Origin: Treponema sp. OMZ 798
GTDB taxonomy: Bacteria; Spirochaetota; Spirochaetia; Treponematales; Treponemataceae
Length of the DNA: 64,000 bases
Direction: 5' to 3'
Assembly (NCBI RefSeq): GCF_024181385.1
Contig: NZ_CP051305.1
Span: forward strand, 868,001-932,000
Position numbers and translations under genes: made by a program. The notes under the pieces were generated by a model that saw only the letters and a program-made list of their open reading frames with translations, searched no databases and was not told the DNA's origin. This document shows, piece by piece, positions 41,651 through 50,596 of the stretch. Numbering within the stretch: the first letter of the stretch is position 1; the number at the start of each line of letters is the position of its first letter.

Positions 41651-41977
41651 TAGGGGAGGAAAGACTCTTTTTCGGATAAAAGTTTCTTCACCTCGAAACT
41701 TCGTTGGTTGTACCTCCCCTATAACCCCTCCAATCTTCAAAAGAACCGCTTAGGGGTGCACCCCTAAGAACCCGCATGATTACAAAGTTTTTAGTTTATT
41801 TTTTGTGAAGATTAAAACAAAGGATTTGAGCAAATTTAATGGTTGGCTAAGGTTGAGGAAAGTGAAGACATTATTAAAAGTTCCGCCACGGATGGCGGTG
41901 GTTCCACGCTTCGAGAGTTTTAGACGCAAGTCTAAAACTCTAAGCTGAAAATCGGACAAGGATGTCCGATTTTCAGC
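41651..41977. repeat. Hairpin array in the 415-bp gap between lepA and brnQ
   Basis: No gene is visible here. Stems: TAGGGGAGG/CCTCCCCTA (41651-41721) enclosing AAGTTTC/GAAACTT (41680-41701); a 20-bp perfect palindrome (41749-41768, half-site CTTAGGGGTG); CCGCCA/TGGCGG (41883-41898); AGAGTTTTAGAC/GTCTAAAACTCT with GCAA tetraloop (41914-41941); GCTGAAAATCGGACA with its complement around an AGGA loop (41944-41977, 15 bp perfect). The last is followed by CCCCCTTTTT. Confidence 0.8.
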
Positions 41978-42059
41978 GGACCCCCTTTTTCTTTTCTTCA
42001 AAGAATGATATAATCGCCCATTGTTTTAATAAATAATTTTATAAGGATGGGATTAATTT

Positions 42060-43448
42060 ATGAGCAAAAAGACCAACGATATTATTGTTATAGGTTTTGC
42101 TTTATTTGCTATGTTTTTAGGAGCCGGAAACCTGATATTTCCGCCTACCTTGGGTCACTTATCGGGAAAAGATTGGTTCTTTTCTCTTTTAGGTTTTTTG
42201 GTAACGGGAGTAGGTATGCCTGTTTTGGGTATCATATCTATGGGAAAATGTGACGGGCATCTTTCGAATTTTACCAAAAACATAAATCAATTATTCGGAA
42301 CTTTTTTTATAATCTTTGTTATGCTCATAATAGGACCTCTTTTTGCTATTCCGAGAACTGCTGCTACTACTTATGAAATAGCGATTAGGCCCAACTTCGG
42401 GATAAGCTCAGTTTTATCTTCGTTTATATTCTTTGCAATAACCCTTTTCTTTGTTCTAACACCTAATGATGTTATCGATAGGGTAGGAAAGTTTTTAACG
42501 CCTGCCTTGATAGCCGTATTAGGTCTTTTGGTTATAAAGGGCTTTGTTACTCCCATAGGTAAACCATCCGATCCTTCAGTCGATAAGATATTTTTAAGAG
42601 GTTTTAAAGAAGGATATCAAACTATGGACGCTTTGGGTTCCATGATATTGGCCACCATAGTTATTTCGAGTATCAGTTCAAAAGGCTACACGGATAAAAA
42701 ATCCCTTTTAAGGATGACTATATGGACGGGGCTTATTGCCTGTATAGGTTTGGGACTTGTTTATGGGGGTCTCGTATATGTAGGTGCAACCGGAAGTGCC
42801 GTCTTACCGGATAATCTTTCACGAACCGAAATTGTAGTCCAGTCCAGCGAGCTTTTATGGGGAAGGGGAGGCCGAATAGTACTAGGCTTGGCAATAGGCC
42901 TGGCCTGTTTGACAACCTCAATTGGTCTTACTGCAACTGCGGGAGATTACTTTTCTAAGAGATTTAAGGACGATATAAGCTACCGTGCTACGGTTATTAT
43001 TATCTGTGTTGTAAGCTTTTTCCTTTCAAACTTCGGCGTCGATAATATTATCTCTATTGCAGGCCCGATTCTTGAAGTTATTTATCCTGTAGCAATTGTT
43101 TTGATAGTCTTAAATCTCTTTGCAGAATTTATACCGAACAAGTATTTTTTTCATGGAGCAGTAATAGGAACTCTTTCGATAAGTGTTCTCCAAGGCTGGG
43201 TCGCAGCTCAAGATCTTATCAATAATTTGCTTATTAAACTTGAAGCCTTCCCTGCAATGGATCAAGTAGGGATGAGTTTTAATACTACAATTAACGTGCT
43301 AAAGACTCTTCCCTTTGAGGGCATAGGATTCCCGTGGCTTCTTCCGGCTCTAGGTTTTTCTCTTTTATTAGGCTTCGGTTATATTATCATGCAAAAAACC
43401 GAAAAAGCTCCTTCAATGAAGGGAGACTCTCAAAAAAAGGATGAGTAA
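42060..43448 (+). CDS. brnQ: Branched-chain amino acid:cation symporter (LIVCS family)
   Basis: 462 residues with twelve or so membrane helices. GAGNLIFPPTLG near the N-terminus, the GPLFAIPRTAATTYEIA segment and the repeated hydrophobic pattern identify LIVCS (BrnQ) transporters, which import Leu, Ile and Val with Na+. AAGGATGGG precedes the ATG at a distance of about seven bases. The stop overlaps the bactofilin gene start by one base (TAATG). Confidence 0.94.
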   Translation: MSKKTNDIIVIGFALFAMFLGAGNLIFPPTLGHLSGKDWFFSLLGFLVTGVGMPVLGIISMGKCDGHLSNFTKNINQLFGTFFIIFVMLIIGPLFAIPRTAATTYEIAIRPNFGISSVLSSFIFFAITLFFVLTPNDVIDRVGKFLTPALIAVLGLLVIKGFVTPIGKPSDPSVDKIFLRGFKEGYQTMDALGSMILATIVISSISSKGYTDKKSLLRMTIWTGLIACIGLGLVYGGLVYVGATGSAVLPDNLSRTEIVVQSSELLWGRGGRIVLGLAIGLACLTTSIGLTATAGDYFSKRFKDDISYRATVIIICVVSFFLSNFGVDNIISIAGPILEVIYPVAIVLIVLNLFAEFIPNKYFFHGAVIGTLSISVLQGWVAAQDLINNLLIKLEAFPAMDQVGMSFNTTINVLKTLPFEGIGFPWLLPALGFSLLLGFGYIIMQKTEKAPSMKGDSQKKDE

Positions 43449-43825
43449 TGGCTGATATAGAAAAAGTTAATTTATTGGATTTGGATGAAGAAGATTACGA
43501 TACGGTTTTAGCTCCGGATATCCGGTTTAGCGGTAAGATAGAATGTAAAAAACCGTTTATGATTAAGGGACATGTGGAAGGCTTTTTGGTTTCTACAAGC
43601 GATGTAACTGTTGATGAAAATTCTACTGTAAAGGCCAATATCAGGGCCGACAGGGTTGTAATCAAGGGGGCTGTTGAAGGCAATGTTCTAGCCGATACTA
43701 TGGTTCATGTTTTTTCTTGCGGAAAACTTATAGGCGACGTTACGGCTCCCGAAGTCGTTCTTGAAAGCGGCTGTGTATTTAACGGTATTTGTACCATGAC
43801 AAAGGATAATCAATTTGGAAGATAA
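43448..43825 (+). CDS. Bactofilin
   Basis: 125 residues of the DUF583/bactofilin family: short right-handed beta-helix repeats such as GKIECKKPFMIKGHVEG and VEGNVLADTMVH. Bactofilins polymerise without nucleotides and help cell shape and, in some spirochaetes, cell curvature. The gene overlaps brnQ by one base and the TPR protein gene by eleven. Confidence 0.9.
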   Translation: MADIEKVNLLDLDEEDYDTVLAPDIRFSGKIECKKPFMIKGHVEGFLVSTSDVTVDENSTVKANIRADRVVIKGAVEGNVLADTMVHVFSCGKLIGDVTAPEVVLESGCVFNGICTMTKDNQFGR

Positions 43826-44456
43826 AAAAACAAAAATTAATTTTATCTTTAAATTTACTCTGATTTTTTTTCTGATTTTTGCGGCACCCGTTTTTTCTCA
43901 AAATAAGCCGGATGCTCTTGTTTTGTATAAAAACGGCCGCTATGCCGAGGCTGTCGCCGTATGTGAGGCCGAAATTAAGCAGACTCCCAATAATTTGGAC
44001 AGCTATATTGTAATGACATGGGCTCTATTGGCAGACGGTAAATATCAAAAAACCTATGATATGGCCTTAGCCGGACGTAAAATTGCACAAACCGATCCCC
44101 GCCTTATAGCTACTCAAGCCGAGGCCTGTTATCATTTGGGTAAAAATTCCGAAGCTCTTAAACTTTTTCAAGATTATATTTCTTATGCTCCAAACGGGGT
44201 TCACATTTCTTCTTCCTATTACTTTATGGGAGAAATATATTTACGGATGGCAAAGTATAGGCATGCAGACATTTCTTTTTCCGTAGCCGTTACCCTTGAT
44301 TCCTTTAACAGCCTTTGGTGGGTTCGTTTAGGCTATGCCAGAGAGCAGATAAAAGAATACCGATATTCGCTTGAAGCCTACAACAAGGCCTTGAGTTTAA
44401 ACAAAAACCTCGTTGACGCTCAAAAAGGGCGTGAAAGGGTGTTGCAGCGTTTTTAA
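43815..44456 (+). CDS. TPR protein with signal sequence
   Basis: 213 residues starting at TTG (the ribosome site would be inside the bactofilin gene). A membrane signal (about residues 12-30, ending VFSQNKP) is followed by TPR-like helix pairs: ALVLYKNGRYAEAVAVCEAE, LDSYIVMTWALLADGKYQ and SLEAYNKALSLNKNLVDAQ. Likely periplasmic scaffold. mtaB begins three bases after its stop. Confidence 0.8.
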   Translation: MEDKKTKINFIFKFTLIFFLIFAAPVFSQNKPDALVLYKNGRYAEAVAVCEAEIKQTPNNLDSYIVMTWALLADGKYQKTYDMALAGRKIAQTDPRLIATQAEACYHLGKNSEALKLFQDYISYAPNGVHISSSYYFMGEIYLRMAKYRHADISFSVAVTLDSFNSLWWVRLGYAREQIKEYRYSLEAYNKALSLNKNLVDAQKGRERVLQRF

Positions 44457-44459
44457 TCT

Positions 44460-45866
44460 ATGGATAATTTTTTTTCGGTTAGAATCGAAACGCTGGGCTG
44501 CCGCTTAAATCAGGTAGAATCGGAAGCCCTTGCCGTCCGCTTTGCCGAGTTCGGTTTTGATGTGTTTTCAAAAGAAACGGATCTTTCGGTTTTGCCCGTA
44601 AGGCTTTGTATAGTAAATACATGTACGGTTACGGGAAAGGCTGAGCAAAAAGCGAGGCGCCTTATCCGTCTTTTATTAAAGGAGCACGGCGAGGCTGTCA
44701 TCCTTGTTACAGGCTGCTATGCAGAGCTTGAAGCCGATTCCATCGAAAAAATAAATGAAAGAATTATAGCCTTTTCGGGCAAAAAAAAAGATGAGCTGGA
44801 CAGTTTACCTCAATTTTTAAAAGAGATCTGTCTTAAAAATAAAAATCTAAAAGAAGGGACCTTTGAGCTTAAAGAAAATCTTCTTATCTTTAGAAATAAA
44901 ATATATTCAAAAGAAGTCAAATCGGATAAATCTTTTTTGATAAAGGAAACGGAAAGAAGAAAGGCAATGTTTAAGCTGAGCTCTCCCGTTTTCTTTTTTC
45001 ATTCCAGAGCGAGCTTAAAGGTTCAAGACGGATGCAATAATGCTTGTGCCTATTGCAGAATAAGGCTTGCCCGCGGCACTTCCGTTTCCCTGCCTGCAGA
45101 GGAAGCCGTGCGGAGGATAATCAAAATAGAAAAAAACGGAGCTTCAGAGGTTGTTTTGTCGGGTGTAAATCTCTCCCAATATAGGGACGAAGCCTATGGG
45201 GGCTTTGCAAACCTCTTGGCCATGCTTTTAGAAAATACAAAAAAAATAAGACTCCGTATTTCGAGCATGTATCCCGAATGTATCGATGAAGATATCTTAA
45301 AAATTGTAGAGGATAAAAGGATTTGTCCTCATTTTCATCTTTCGGTTCAGTCGGGAAGCGATAAAATTTTAAAGGCTATGAATAGACCCTATAGGGAGAT
45401 CGATATAAGAAGGGCCGTAGATAATTTACGCAAGGTAAAGGATAATCCTTTTATAGGCTGCGATATTATTACGGGTTTTCCATCCGAGACGGAAGAAGAT
45501 TTTTTGCAAACCTTTAAGATGTGCGAGGATTTACAGATTCCCGGCATTCATGTTTTTCCTTTTTCGGCCCGCCCGGGAACAAGGGCTTTTTTGATGAAAC
45601 CTAAGGTTCCTGAAAGGGAAGCCGGAAGAAGGGCTGGTCTTCTTTCGGCCTTGAGTGAAAAAAATTATCAAAGCTATTTGGCTTCCTGTAACGGGAAAGT
45701 TTTTTTTGGAGTTACCGAAAAACCTCAAAAAAATGAAGATTTGAGAATTGTAACCGAAAATTATTTAACTCTTCCTTTAAAAATGAACAATAAGACCGAA
45801 AACTATAAGGGCGGTGAGGGGCTTTTTGTTATCATAAAGGATGGAATTGCATATCTTGCGGATTAG
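44460..45866 (+). CDS. mtaB: tRNA t6A37 methylthiotransferase MtaB
   Basis: 468 residues. UPF0004 N-terminal cluster (TLGCRLNQVESEA, NTCTVTGKAEQKARR, VTGCYAEL) with three Cys, then radical SAM CNNACAYCR (CxxxCxxC) and a C-terminal TRAM-like end. It adds the 2-methylthio group to t6A37 of tRNAs reading ANN codons. There is a region of about 70 extra, Lys-rich residues between the two domains. Starts three bases after the TPR gene without a ribosome site. Confidence 0.92.
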   Translation: MDNFFSVRIETLGCRLNQVESEALAVRFAEFGFDVFSKETDLSVLPVRLCIVNTCTVTGKAEQKARRLIRLLLKEHGEAVILVTGCYAELEADSIEKINERIIAFSGKKKDELDSLPQFLKEICLKNKNLKEGTFELKENLLIFRNKIYSKEVKSDKSFLIKETERRKAMFKLSSPVFFFHSRASLKVQDGCNNACAYCRIRLARGTSVSLPAEEAVRRIIKIEKNGASEVVLSGVNLSQYRDEAYGGFANLLAMLLENTKKIRLRISSMYPECIDEDILKIVEDKRICPHFHLSVQSGSDKILKAMNRPYREIDIRRAVDNLRKVKDNPFIGCDIITGFPSETEEDFLQTFKMCEDLQIPGIHVFPFSARPGTRAFLMKPKVPEREAGRRAGLLSALSEKNYQSYLASCNGKVFFGVTEKPQKNEDLRIVTENYLTLPLKMNNKTENYKGGEGLFVIIKDGIAYLAD

Positions 45867-45924
45867 TATTTTTTATGGTAAAATTATTTGAAGCCTAATG
45901 TATGGAGCTTGAGCGGAGGTAAAA

Positions 45925-47067
45925 ATGAAGAAAATAATTGTGTTTTTGTTCTTGTGTAATGCGGCAGCTTTTTTTTGTTTTGCACAGATTTCCATGCCGG
46001 AGCCTGTAGTGCCCTCATATGTTTCTCCCCGCATAAGCGGATTGGGCGTTCCTTTTACGACATATCAGGCAGGGACGGATACCTTGTTTACAAACCCGGC
46101 TATATTTCCTTTTTTGACCAAACGCCGGTCGGCCGGAAAACTTGCTCTCCATGCAAATGAAGATAGTTTTGGAGGTTTGAGCTCCATCTTTGCCCCTGAA
46201 AAATTAAAATCTCTTGCAGAATATCTTTACTCAGGCGATAGCAAATATCTTGACCTTTCCTCCACAGGCCCTTTAGCTCTCAGCTTAGCCGATAGGAATT
46301 TTGCGGTAGGCCTTTTTAATAGAACTGTTCTGCATGCTGATGTACAAAATACCGTCATGAAAAAACTTTTAATAGGAGAAGAGCTTTTGGTCACGGGCGG
46401 TTACGGTATCTGTGTTTATGACGATGAGGTGAATAAGGTCTCCCTAGGTTTTCAGATGAAGGGCTTTTTTCAAACCTTTTCTTATGCTTTGAATAAGACT
46501 CAGGCAGACATGGCTTCAGTTGTAAATTCCGGATTAAAGGACTTAAATATTGTTTTAGCAAGCGGTATCGGTTTGGATGCCGGTTTTTTATATAAGTATG
46601 ATAACTACTTTTTTTTAGGACTTACATGCAGGGATGCTTATACTCCCGTCTTTTTGACCCCCTATAATAATTTTTCCGATTATAAAAAAGCAGTCACAGC
46701 AGGTAAAACACAATATAAAACTCTTTTGCCTAATTTGAGTGCGGGAATAGGTTCAATACCTGTTTTTGACGATATGTGGACTACCGTTTCTTCATGGTCC
46801 TTTTATCTTGACTATCAAAATATCCTCGAGCCGATTTTTAACAAAAAAAGAAACCCCTTGCTGAACCTCGCCTTTGGAACCGAAATAGTTTTTCACAAGG
46901 TTTTGAGCTTCAGATTAGGTATGAATGAGCTTTACCCTCATTTTGGATGCGGCCTTGATTTTACCTATTTTCAACTGGATTTCTCTGCATTTTTAAAGGA
47001 GCTTGGTAATAAACCCTGGGAAAAACAAAAAATGGGTTTGGATTTTGCTCTATCATTTGAATATTGA
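45925..47067 (+). CDS. Probable outer-membrane beta-barrel protein
   Basis: 380 residues with a signal peptide (about 1-20). The remainder alternates amphipathic strands ending in YF...FALSFEY, with aromatic C-terminal residue, as expected of an outer-membrane barrel; the early NPAIFPFL segment is like FadL-type proteins and the UPF0164 group of treponemes. Ligand unknown. GGAGG lies six bases before the ATG. Confidence 0.7.
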   Translation: MKKIIVFLFLCNAAAFFCFAQISMPEPVVPSYVSPRISGLGVPFTTYQAGTDTLFTNPAIFPFLTKRRSAGKLALHANEDSFGGLSSIFAPEKLKSLAEYLYSGDSKYLDLSSTGPLALSLADRNFAVGLFNRTVLHADVQNTVMKKLLIGEELLVTGGYGICVYDDEVNKVSLGFQMKGFFQTFSYALNKTQADMASVVNSGLKDLNIVLASGIGLDAGFLYKYDNYFFLGLTCRDAYTPVFLTPYNNFSDYKKAVTAGKTQYKTLLPNLSAGIGSIPVFDDMWTTVSSWSFYLDYQNILEPIFNKKRNPLLNLAFGTEIVFHKVLSFRLGMNELYPHFGCGLDFTYFQLDFSAFLKELGNKPWEKQKMGLDFALSFEY

Positions 47068-47098
47068 TTTTAACGTAATTTATTTTTTAGGAATCCTT

Positions 47099-48025
47099 AT
47101 GTCTTTTGAATTAAAATCAGGGAGCCGTACTAAAATTCTTTCACGGCTTGCCCTTCTTTCAGCAACCCTCTTATGGGGAAGTACCTTTGTTGCAGTAAGC
47201 AGCACAAACGATTTTTTTAAACCCAACTTCTTATTGGCTTGCCGCTTTTTGCCTGCCTGTCTGATTCTTTGTGCCGTGTTTTTTAAACGCTTAAAACAGC
47301 TTGACAAGCGCTATTTAAGAGCCGGAATGTTTTTGGGGCTTATTATGTTTTTAGGTTATTCTTTGCAGGCTATTGCAATTACTACAGCAGGAGGTCTTCC
47401 CGGCCGAAGTTCTTTTTTGGTGGCTACCTATTGTGTTCTTGTTCCCTTTGTAAATGCCGTGGTTTTAAAAAAGAGGCCCGATAAGTTCAATGTTTTTGCA
47501 GCCTTTCTTTGCTTTGCAGGCATCCTTGCAATTTCAATGCCCGATTTGATTTCCGAAAGTCAAAAGGGCGTAAACTGGGGAGATGTTCTTTCACTTATAA
47601 GCAGCTTTATTTTTGCAGTCTACATAGTTCTCCTTCCTAAATTTATGGAAGAACTTGATGCACCCCTTATTACGATAGCTCAATTTGCCTTTGCAGGAAG
47701 TTATGCTCTTATTTTTTCTCTTTTGTTTGAAGATAATTCCGGCACAATTTGGAACTATCAATCCGTCTTCACTCTGGTTTATCTGACTGTTCTTTGTACG
47801 GCCCTCTGCGTTTTGCTTCAAGCCGTGGGACAAAAGAACACGCCTCCGACGACTGCTGCCCTTATTTTTTCTCTTGAATCGGTATTCAGCATCTTCCTTT
47901 CGATAATGCTCACCGGCGAAAAATTCACGCCGGCCTTAGCCCTGGGCTGTTCCTGCATCTTTATTGCAATTATAATCTCCGAAACAAAGCTTGCGTTTTT
48001 GAGGAGAAATCGACTTATTACTTGA
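47099..48025 (+). CDS. EamA/DMT-family transporter
   Basis: 308 residues with ten membrane helices in two EamA repeats: LLWGSTFVAVSS in the first, TALCVLLQAVGQKNTPPTTAAL in the second with its adjacent LESVFSIFLSIML. Members export amino acids, nucleosides or drugs. The start at 47099 has AGGAA upstream; the reading frame continues to 47003 inside the barrel gene, which is unlikely to be translated. The 3' end overlaps the beta-glucosidase by eight bases. Confidence 0.88.
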   Translation: MSFELKSGSRTKILSRLALLSATLLWGSTFVAVSSTNDFFKPNFLLACRFLPACLILCAVFFKRLKQLDKRYLRAGMFLGLIMFLGYSLQAIAITTAGGLPGRSSFLVATYCVLVPFVNAVVLKKRPDKFNVFAAFLCFAGILAISMPDLISESQKGVNWGDVLSLISSFIFAVYIVLLPKFMEELDAPLITIAQFAFAGSYALIFSLLFEDNSGTIWNYQSVFTLVYLTVLCTALCVLLQAVGQKNTPPTTAALIFSLESVFSIFLSIMLTGEKFTPALALGCSCIFIAIIISETKLAFLRRNRLIT

Positions 48026-49301
48026 CATTATACTTACAAGGTTCGACATATTTTTCCATCATGGATTTATCGACAGCTCTCTTTTTGATCAGTTCGCTGT
48101 AAAAGTGCCCGCTTTTTTTGATGGTACGCTCTTGAGTTTCGTAATTGCAGTGGACAAGGCCGAAACGGGCCGATTCTCCTTCCTTCCATTCGAAGTTGTC
48201 GATAAAGCACCAATGGTAATAGGCCTCAAAGGGGAGGGGAGATTCGCTTATTAGTTTCAGGTGATCGTAAATATAACGGCTTCTAAACTCGTCGTTGTTG
48301 TCGCAGGTTCCGTTTTCGCTTATTACTATCGGAAGTGAGAGACAGTTATAACAGGTTTGAGCGCACTCGATTAGACCCAAGGGATAAATATCCCAGCCCA
48401 GATCGTTTTTAGGAGTGTTTTCAAAGGCCTTGTAAGAAAAGCCTCTTACAGCCTGCCTCGAATAATAGTTGATGGCTATAAAGTCAACATAGTTTTTCTT
48501 TTTTATATTTAAAAGATTTTTAAAGGGGAATGAAAACTCGCCCTTAAAACATGCTTCCATGATTCCGTCTTGGAAAATTTTGCTTATTCTTTTAGCCGCC
48601 CTTTGGTCGGCTTTTTTATTTTTATCCTTGGGATGGAAGGCCTGCATGTGGTGGGCAAAGCTTACCCTTGTGTCCGTAAGGCCTCTTTCTTTGCGTATTG
48701 CATGGATTAAATCATAGGCCTTGCAGTGTGCGGCTATTAAGACGTTCATTACCTTTAGTGTTTTGGCAATCGATTTTTTTTCGGGCGGCCAAAGGCCTAA
48801 AAAAAAGGACTGCACGGCATAGACATTGGGTTCGTTTATTGTAACATAATCTCTGCAAAGGCCGGCGAGTTCTCTTATGCAGATTTCTACATAGTTTAAG
48901 AACACTTCAACGTTTTCTTTTTTTGTAAAGCCTCCCGAATTTTCAAACCACATCGGATGGCTGAAGTGATATAAGCTTATAAGAGGCTTGATACCTGCTT
49001 TTTGTAAAAGACTTAATTCTTCCTTATAGTGTTCAAGGGCTTCCATATCGAATTTACCCTTTTCAGGTTCAATGCGGGCCCATTCAAGGGACATTCGGTA
49101 AGTTTGAACACCCATCTTTTTTAAAAGCTTGGTGTCTTCTTCAAACTTTTCGTAGTGCATATTTGCACGGGCAACATCTGAGCCGTCATTGGTCATCTTG
49201 CGGTCGCAAAAATCGTTCCAGTTGGAATTTACCCTTCCTCCCTCAATCTGTGTAGAAGCCGTAGCAACTCCAAGTAAAAACTTTTCTTTTAACTTAAACA
49301 T
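48018..49301 (-). CDS. Glycoside hydrolase family 1 beta-glucosidase
   Basis: 427 residues. TINEPN (acid/base Glu, about residue 155) and ISENG (nucleophile Glu, about 334) with surrounding GH1 segments such as SLYHFSHPMWF and YRMSLEWARIEP. It cleaves beta-glucosides or 6-phospho-beta-glucosides. The loop with LYHFSHP departs from the usual LYHFDLP. Single gene that converges on the EamA gene. Confidence 0.9.
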   Translation of the reverse strand: MFKLKEKFLLGVATASTQIEGGRVNSNWNDFCDRKMTNDGSDVARANMHYEKFEEDTKLLKKMGVQTYRMSLEWARIEPEKGKFDMEALEHYKEELSLLQKAGIKPLISLYHFSHPMWFENSGGFTKKENVEVFLNYVEICIRELAGLCRDYVTINEPNVYAVQSFFLGLWPPEKKSIAKTLKVMNVLIAAHCKAYDLIHAIRKERGLTDTRVSFAHHMQAFHPKDKNKKADQRAAKRISKIFQDGIMEACFKGEFSFPFKNLLNIKKKNYVDFIAINYYSRQAVRGFSYKAFENTPKNDLGWDIYPLGLIECAQTCYNCLSLPIVISENGTCDNNDEFRSRYIYDHLKLISESPLPFEAYYHWCFIDNFEWKEGESARFGLVHCNYETQERTIKKSGHFYSELIKKRAVDKSMMEKYVEPCKYNVK

Positions 49302-49330
49302 ATTTCCTCCATAAAAACTTTTTGTAAGGA

Positions 49331-49873
49331 TTATAAATCTAGAACTTCTTTACGATAAAAGTCCACAATGGACCTTCCGTATATCCTTTCATCTCTCTTT
49401 ATCAAAGAGCCTATTTTTTCAGGCATTGCCTTTTCGGATGGCCTATGCATCATCACAAGGCCTCCTTCTTTTAATATTTTTGATTCTTCTATTTTTTCGA
49501 GAAGTTCTATGTGAAATTTATAAGGGAAGGGCGGATCAAGGTAGATAATGTCAAAGGATTCCTTTGCACGTTTTATAAAGGTTTCTGCAGGCATCCTCTT
49601 ACATTCCAGTTTTTTATCGGCCATTGAAACGTTTTTTAATAAGACCGGAAATTTATCTGCATCTTTTTCAACAAGGTAGACGGGGTAGGCCCCGCGCGAG
49701 TAGGCTTCCAGGCCGCAGATCCCTGAGCCCGTAAAAAGATCTAAAAAAGAAAGACCTGAAAGATCTCCAAGTATTGAAAAAATAGACTCCCTCATTCTGT
49801 CCATTGCAGGACGGATTATTCCCTTAGGGCATTCGACCTGCCTGTTTTTTAAACTGCCTCCGGTTATTCTCAT
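49331..49873 (-). CDS. rsmD: 16S rRNA (guanine966-N2)-methyltransferase RsmD
   Basis: 180 residues. The family start MRITGGSLKNRQVECP, SAM motif FLDLFTGSGICGLEAYSRGA and the catalytic IIYLDPPFPYKF are intact. It modifies G966 in 30S assembly. The following hypothetical gene is 21 bases upstream on the same strand. Confidence 0.93.
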   Translation of the reverse strand: MRITGGSLKNRQVECPKGIIRPAMDRMRESIFSILGDLSGLSFLDLFTGSGICGLEAYSRGAYPVYLVEKDADKFPVLLKNVSMADKKLECKRMPAETFIKRAKESFDIIYLDPPFPYKFHIELLEKIEESKILKEGGLVMMHRPSEKAMPEKIGSLIKRDERIYGRSIVDFYRKEVLDL

Positions 49874-49894
49874 AGGAATAATTATAACATAGAC

Positions 49895-50338
49895 CTATCC
49901 TAAGTTCAATAACTCTGAAAGTTCATTTTGAGAAACTATGTTGTATGTTTCGTTTTCAACATTCGTGTCTGAAATATCTATATTTATTTTACCGAGAAAG
50001 TCCTGATGCTTTTTATAAATACCTTCAATACGGACTTTTTCCGTGCTAAAAATAGATTCGCTTTCCAGCTTTTCCGTGAGGATGAGTTTTAAAACACCCA
50101 TATATTTTTTTATACAAAAGTAAAGACAGTTCATAGTATCTATATAATCGGGCAGGTGGGATTGAGGTTCTATCTGGGTAAAAAGTTTTTGCAGGGCTGC
50201 ATCAAAAAATAAAATATCCCTCATCATCTTATCTGCAAAAATACTTTCGGAAAGGTCTAAGCTAAGGCCGTCCTTTATTACGTCCAACATTCTGGTTATT
50301 TGAAATAAATTATCCTGAAAAACAATCTTATGAAGCAT
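49895..50338 (-). CDS. Hypothetical protein
   Basis: 147 residues, mainly helical, without membrane segments or signal peptide. No recognised family. AGAGGGG lies before the ATG. The array of hairpins begins about 20 bases beyond the start, so its upstream region is structured. Confidence 0.55.
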   Translation of the reverse strand: MLHKIVFQDNLFQITRMLDVIKDGLSLDLSESIFADKMMRDILFFDAALQKLFTQIEPQSHLPDYIDTMNCLYFCIKKYMGVLKLILTEKLESESIFSTEKVRIEGIYKKHQDFLGKINIDISDTNVENETYNIVSQNELSELLNLG

Positions 50339-50360
50339 CTTTTTTCCCCTCTTAAATATA

Positions 50361-50499
50361 GGTCATCTCTAAAAACCTTGTTGGATTTTTAGAGATGACC
50401 GTCGAGTTTTTTATAAGTCTTTAGTTATGAAGGACTTATAAAAAACATCGCAAATCAAATCTAAGGAAAACCTCTAAAAAACTGAAGTTTTTAGAGGTT
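50361..50499. repeat. Hairpin array in the gap between two minus-strand genes
   Basis: Three perfect long stems in a row: GGTCATCTCTAAAAA/TTTTTAGAGATGACC (15 bp; 50361-50400), GTTTTTTATAAGTC/GACTTATAAAAAAC (14 bp; 50406-50446) and AACCTCTAAAAA/TTTTTAGAGGTT (12 bp; 50469-50499). The first and third share CTCTAAAAA in the stem. The gap has no gene. Confidence 0.85.
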
Positions 50500-50596
50500 C
50501 TCTATAAGATTAAAAAACTTCGGTTCTATTTTATTTTCGGAAGATAAAAAAATGGCTTTAATTTAATTCGTAATTATGAATATCTTCATGTTGAGT

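Noticed and set aside
41651..41977. CRISPR array or insertion-sequence ends
   Set aside because: The repeats are inverted and unlike one another, there are no regular spacers, no cas genes, and no transposase remnant.
49895..50338. Antitoxin or partner for the nearby Rpn-type nuclease
   Set aside because: It is 147 residues with no DNA-binding motif, separated by the hairpin array; no support.
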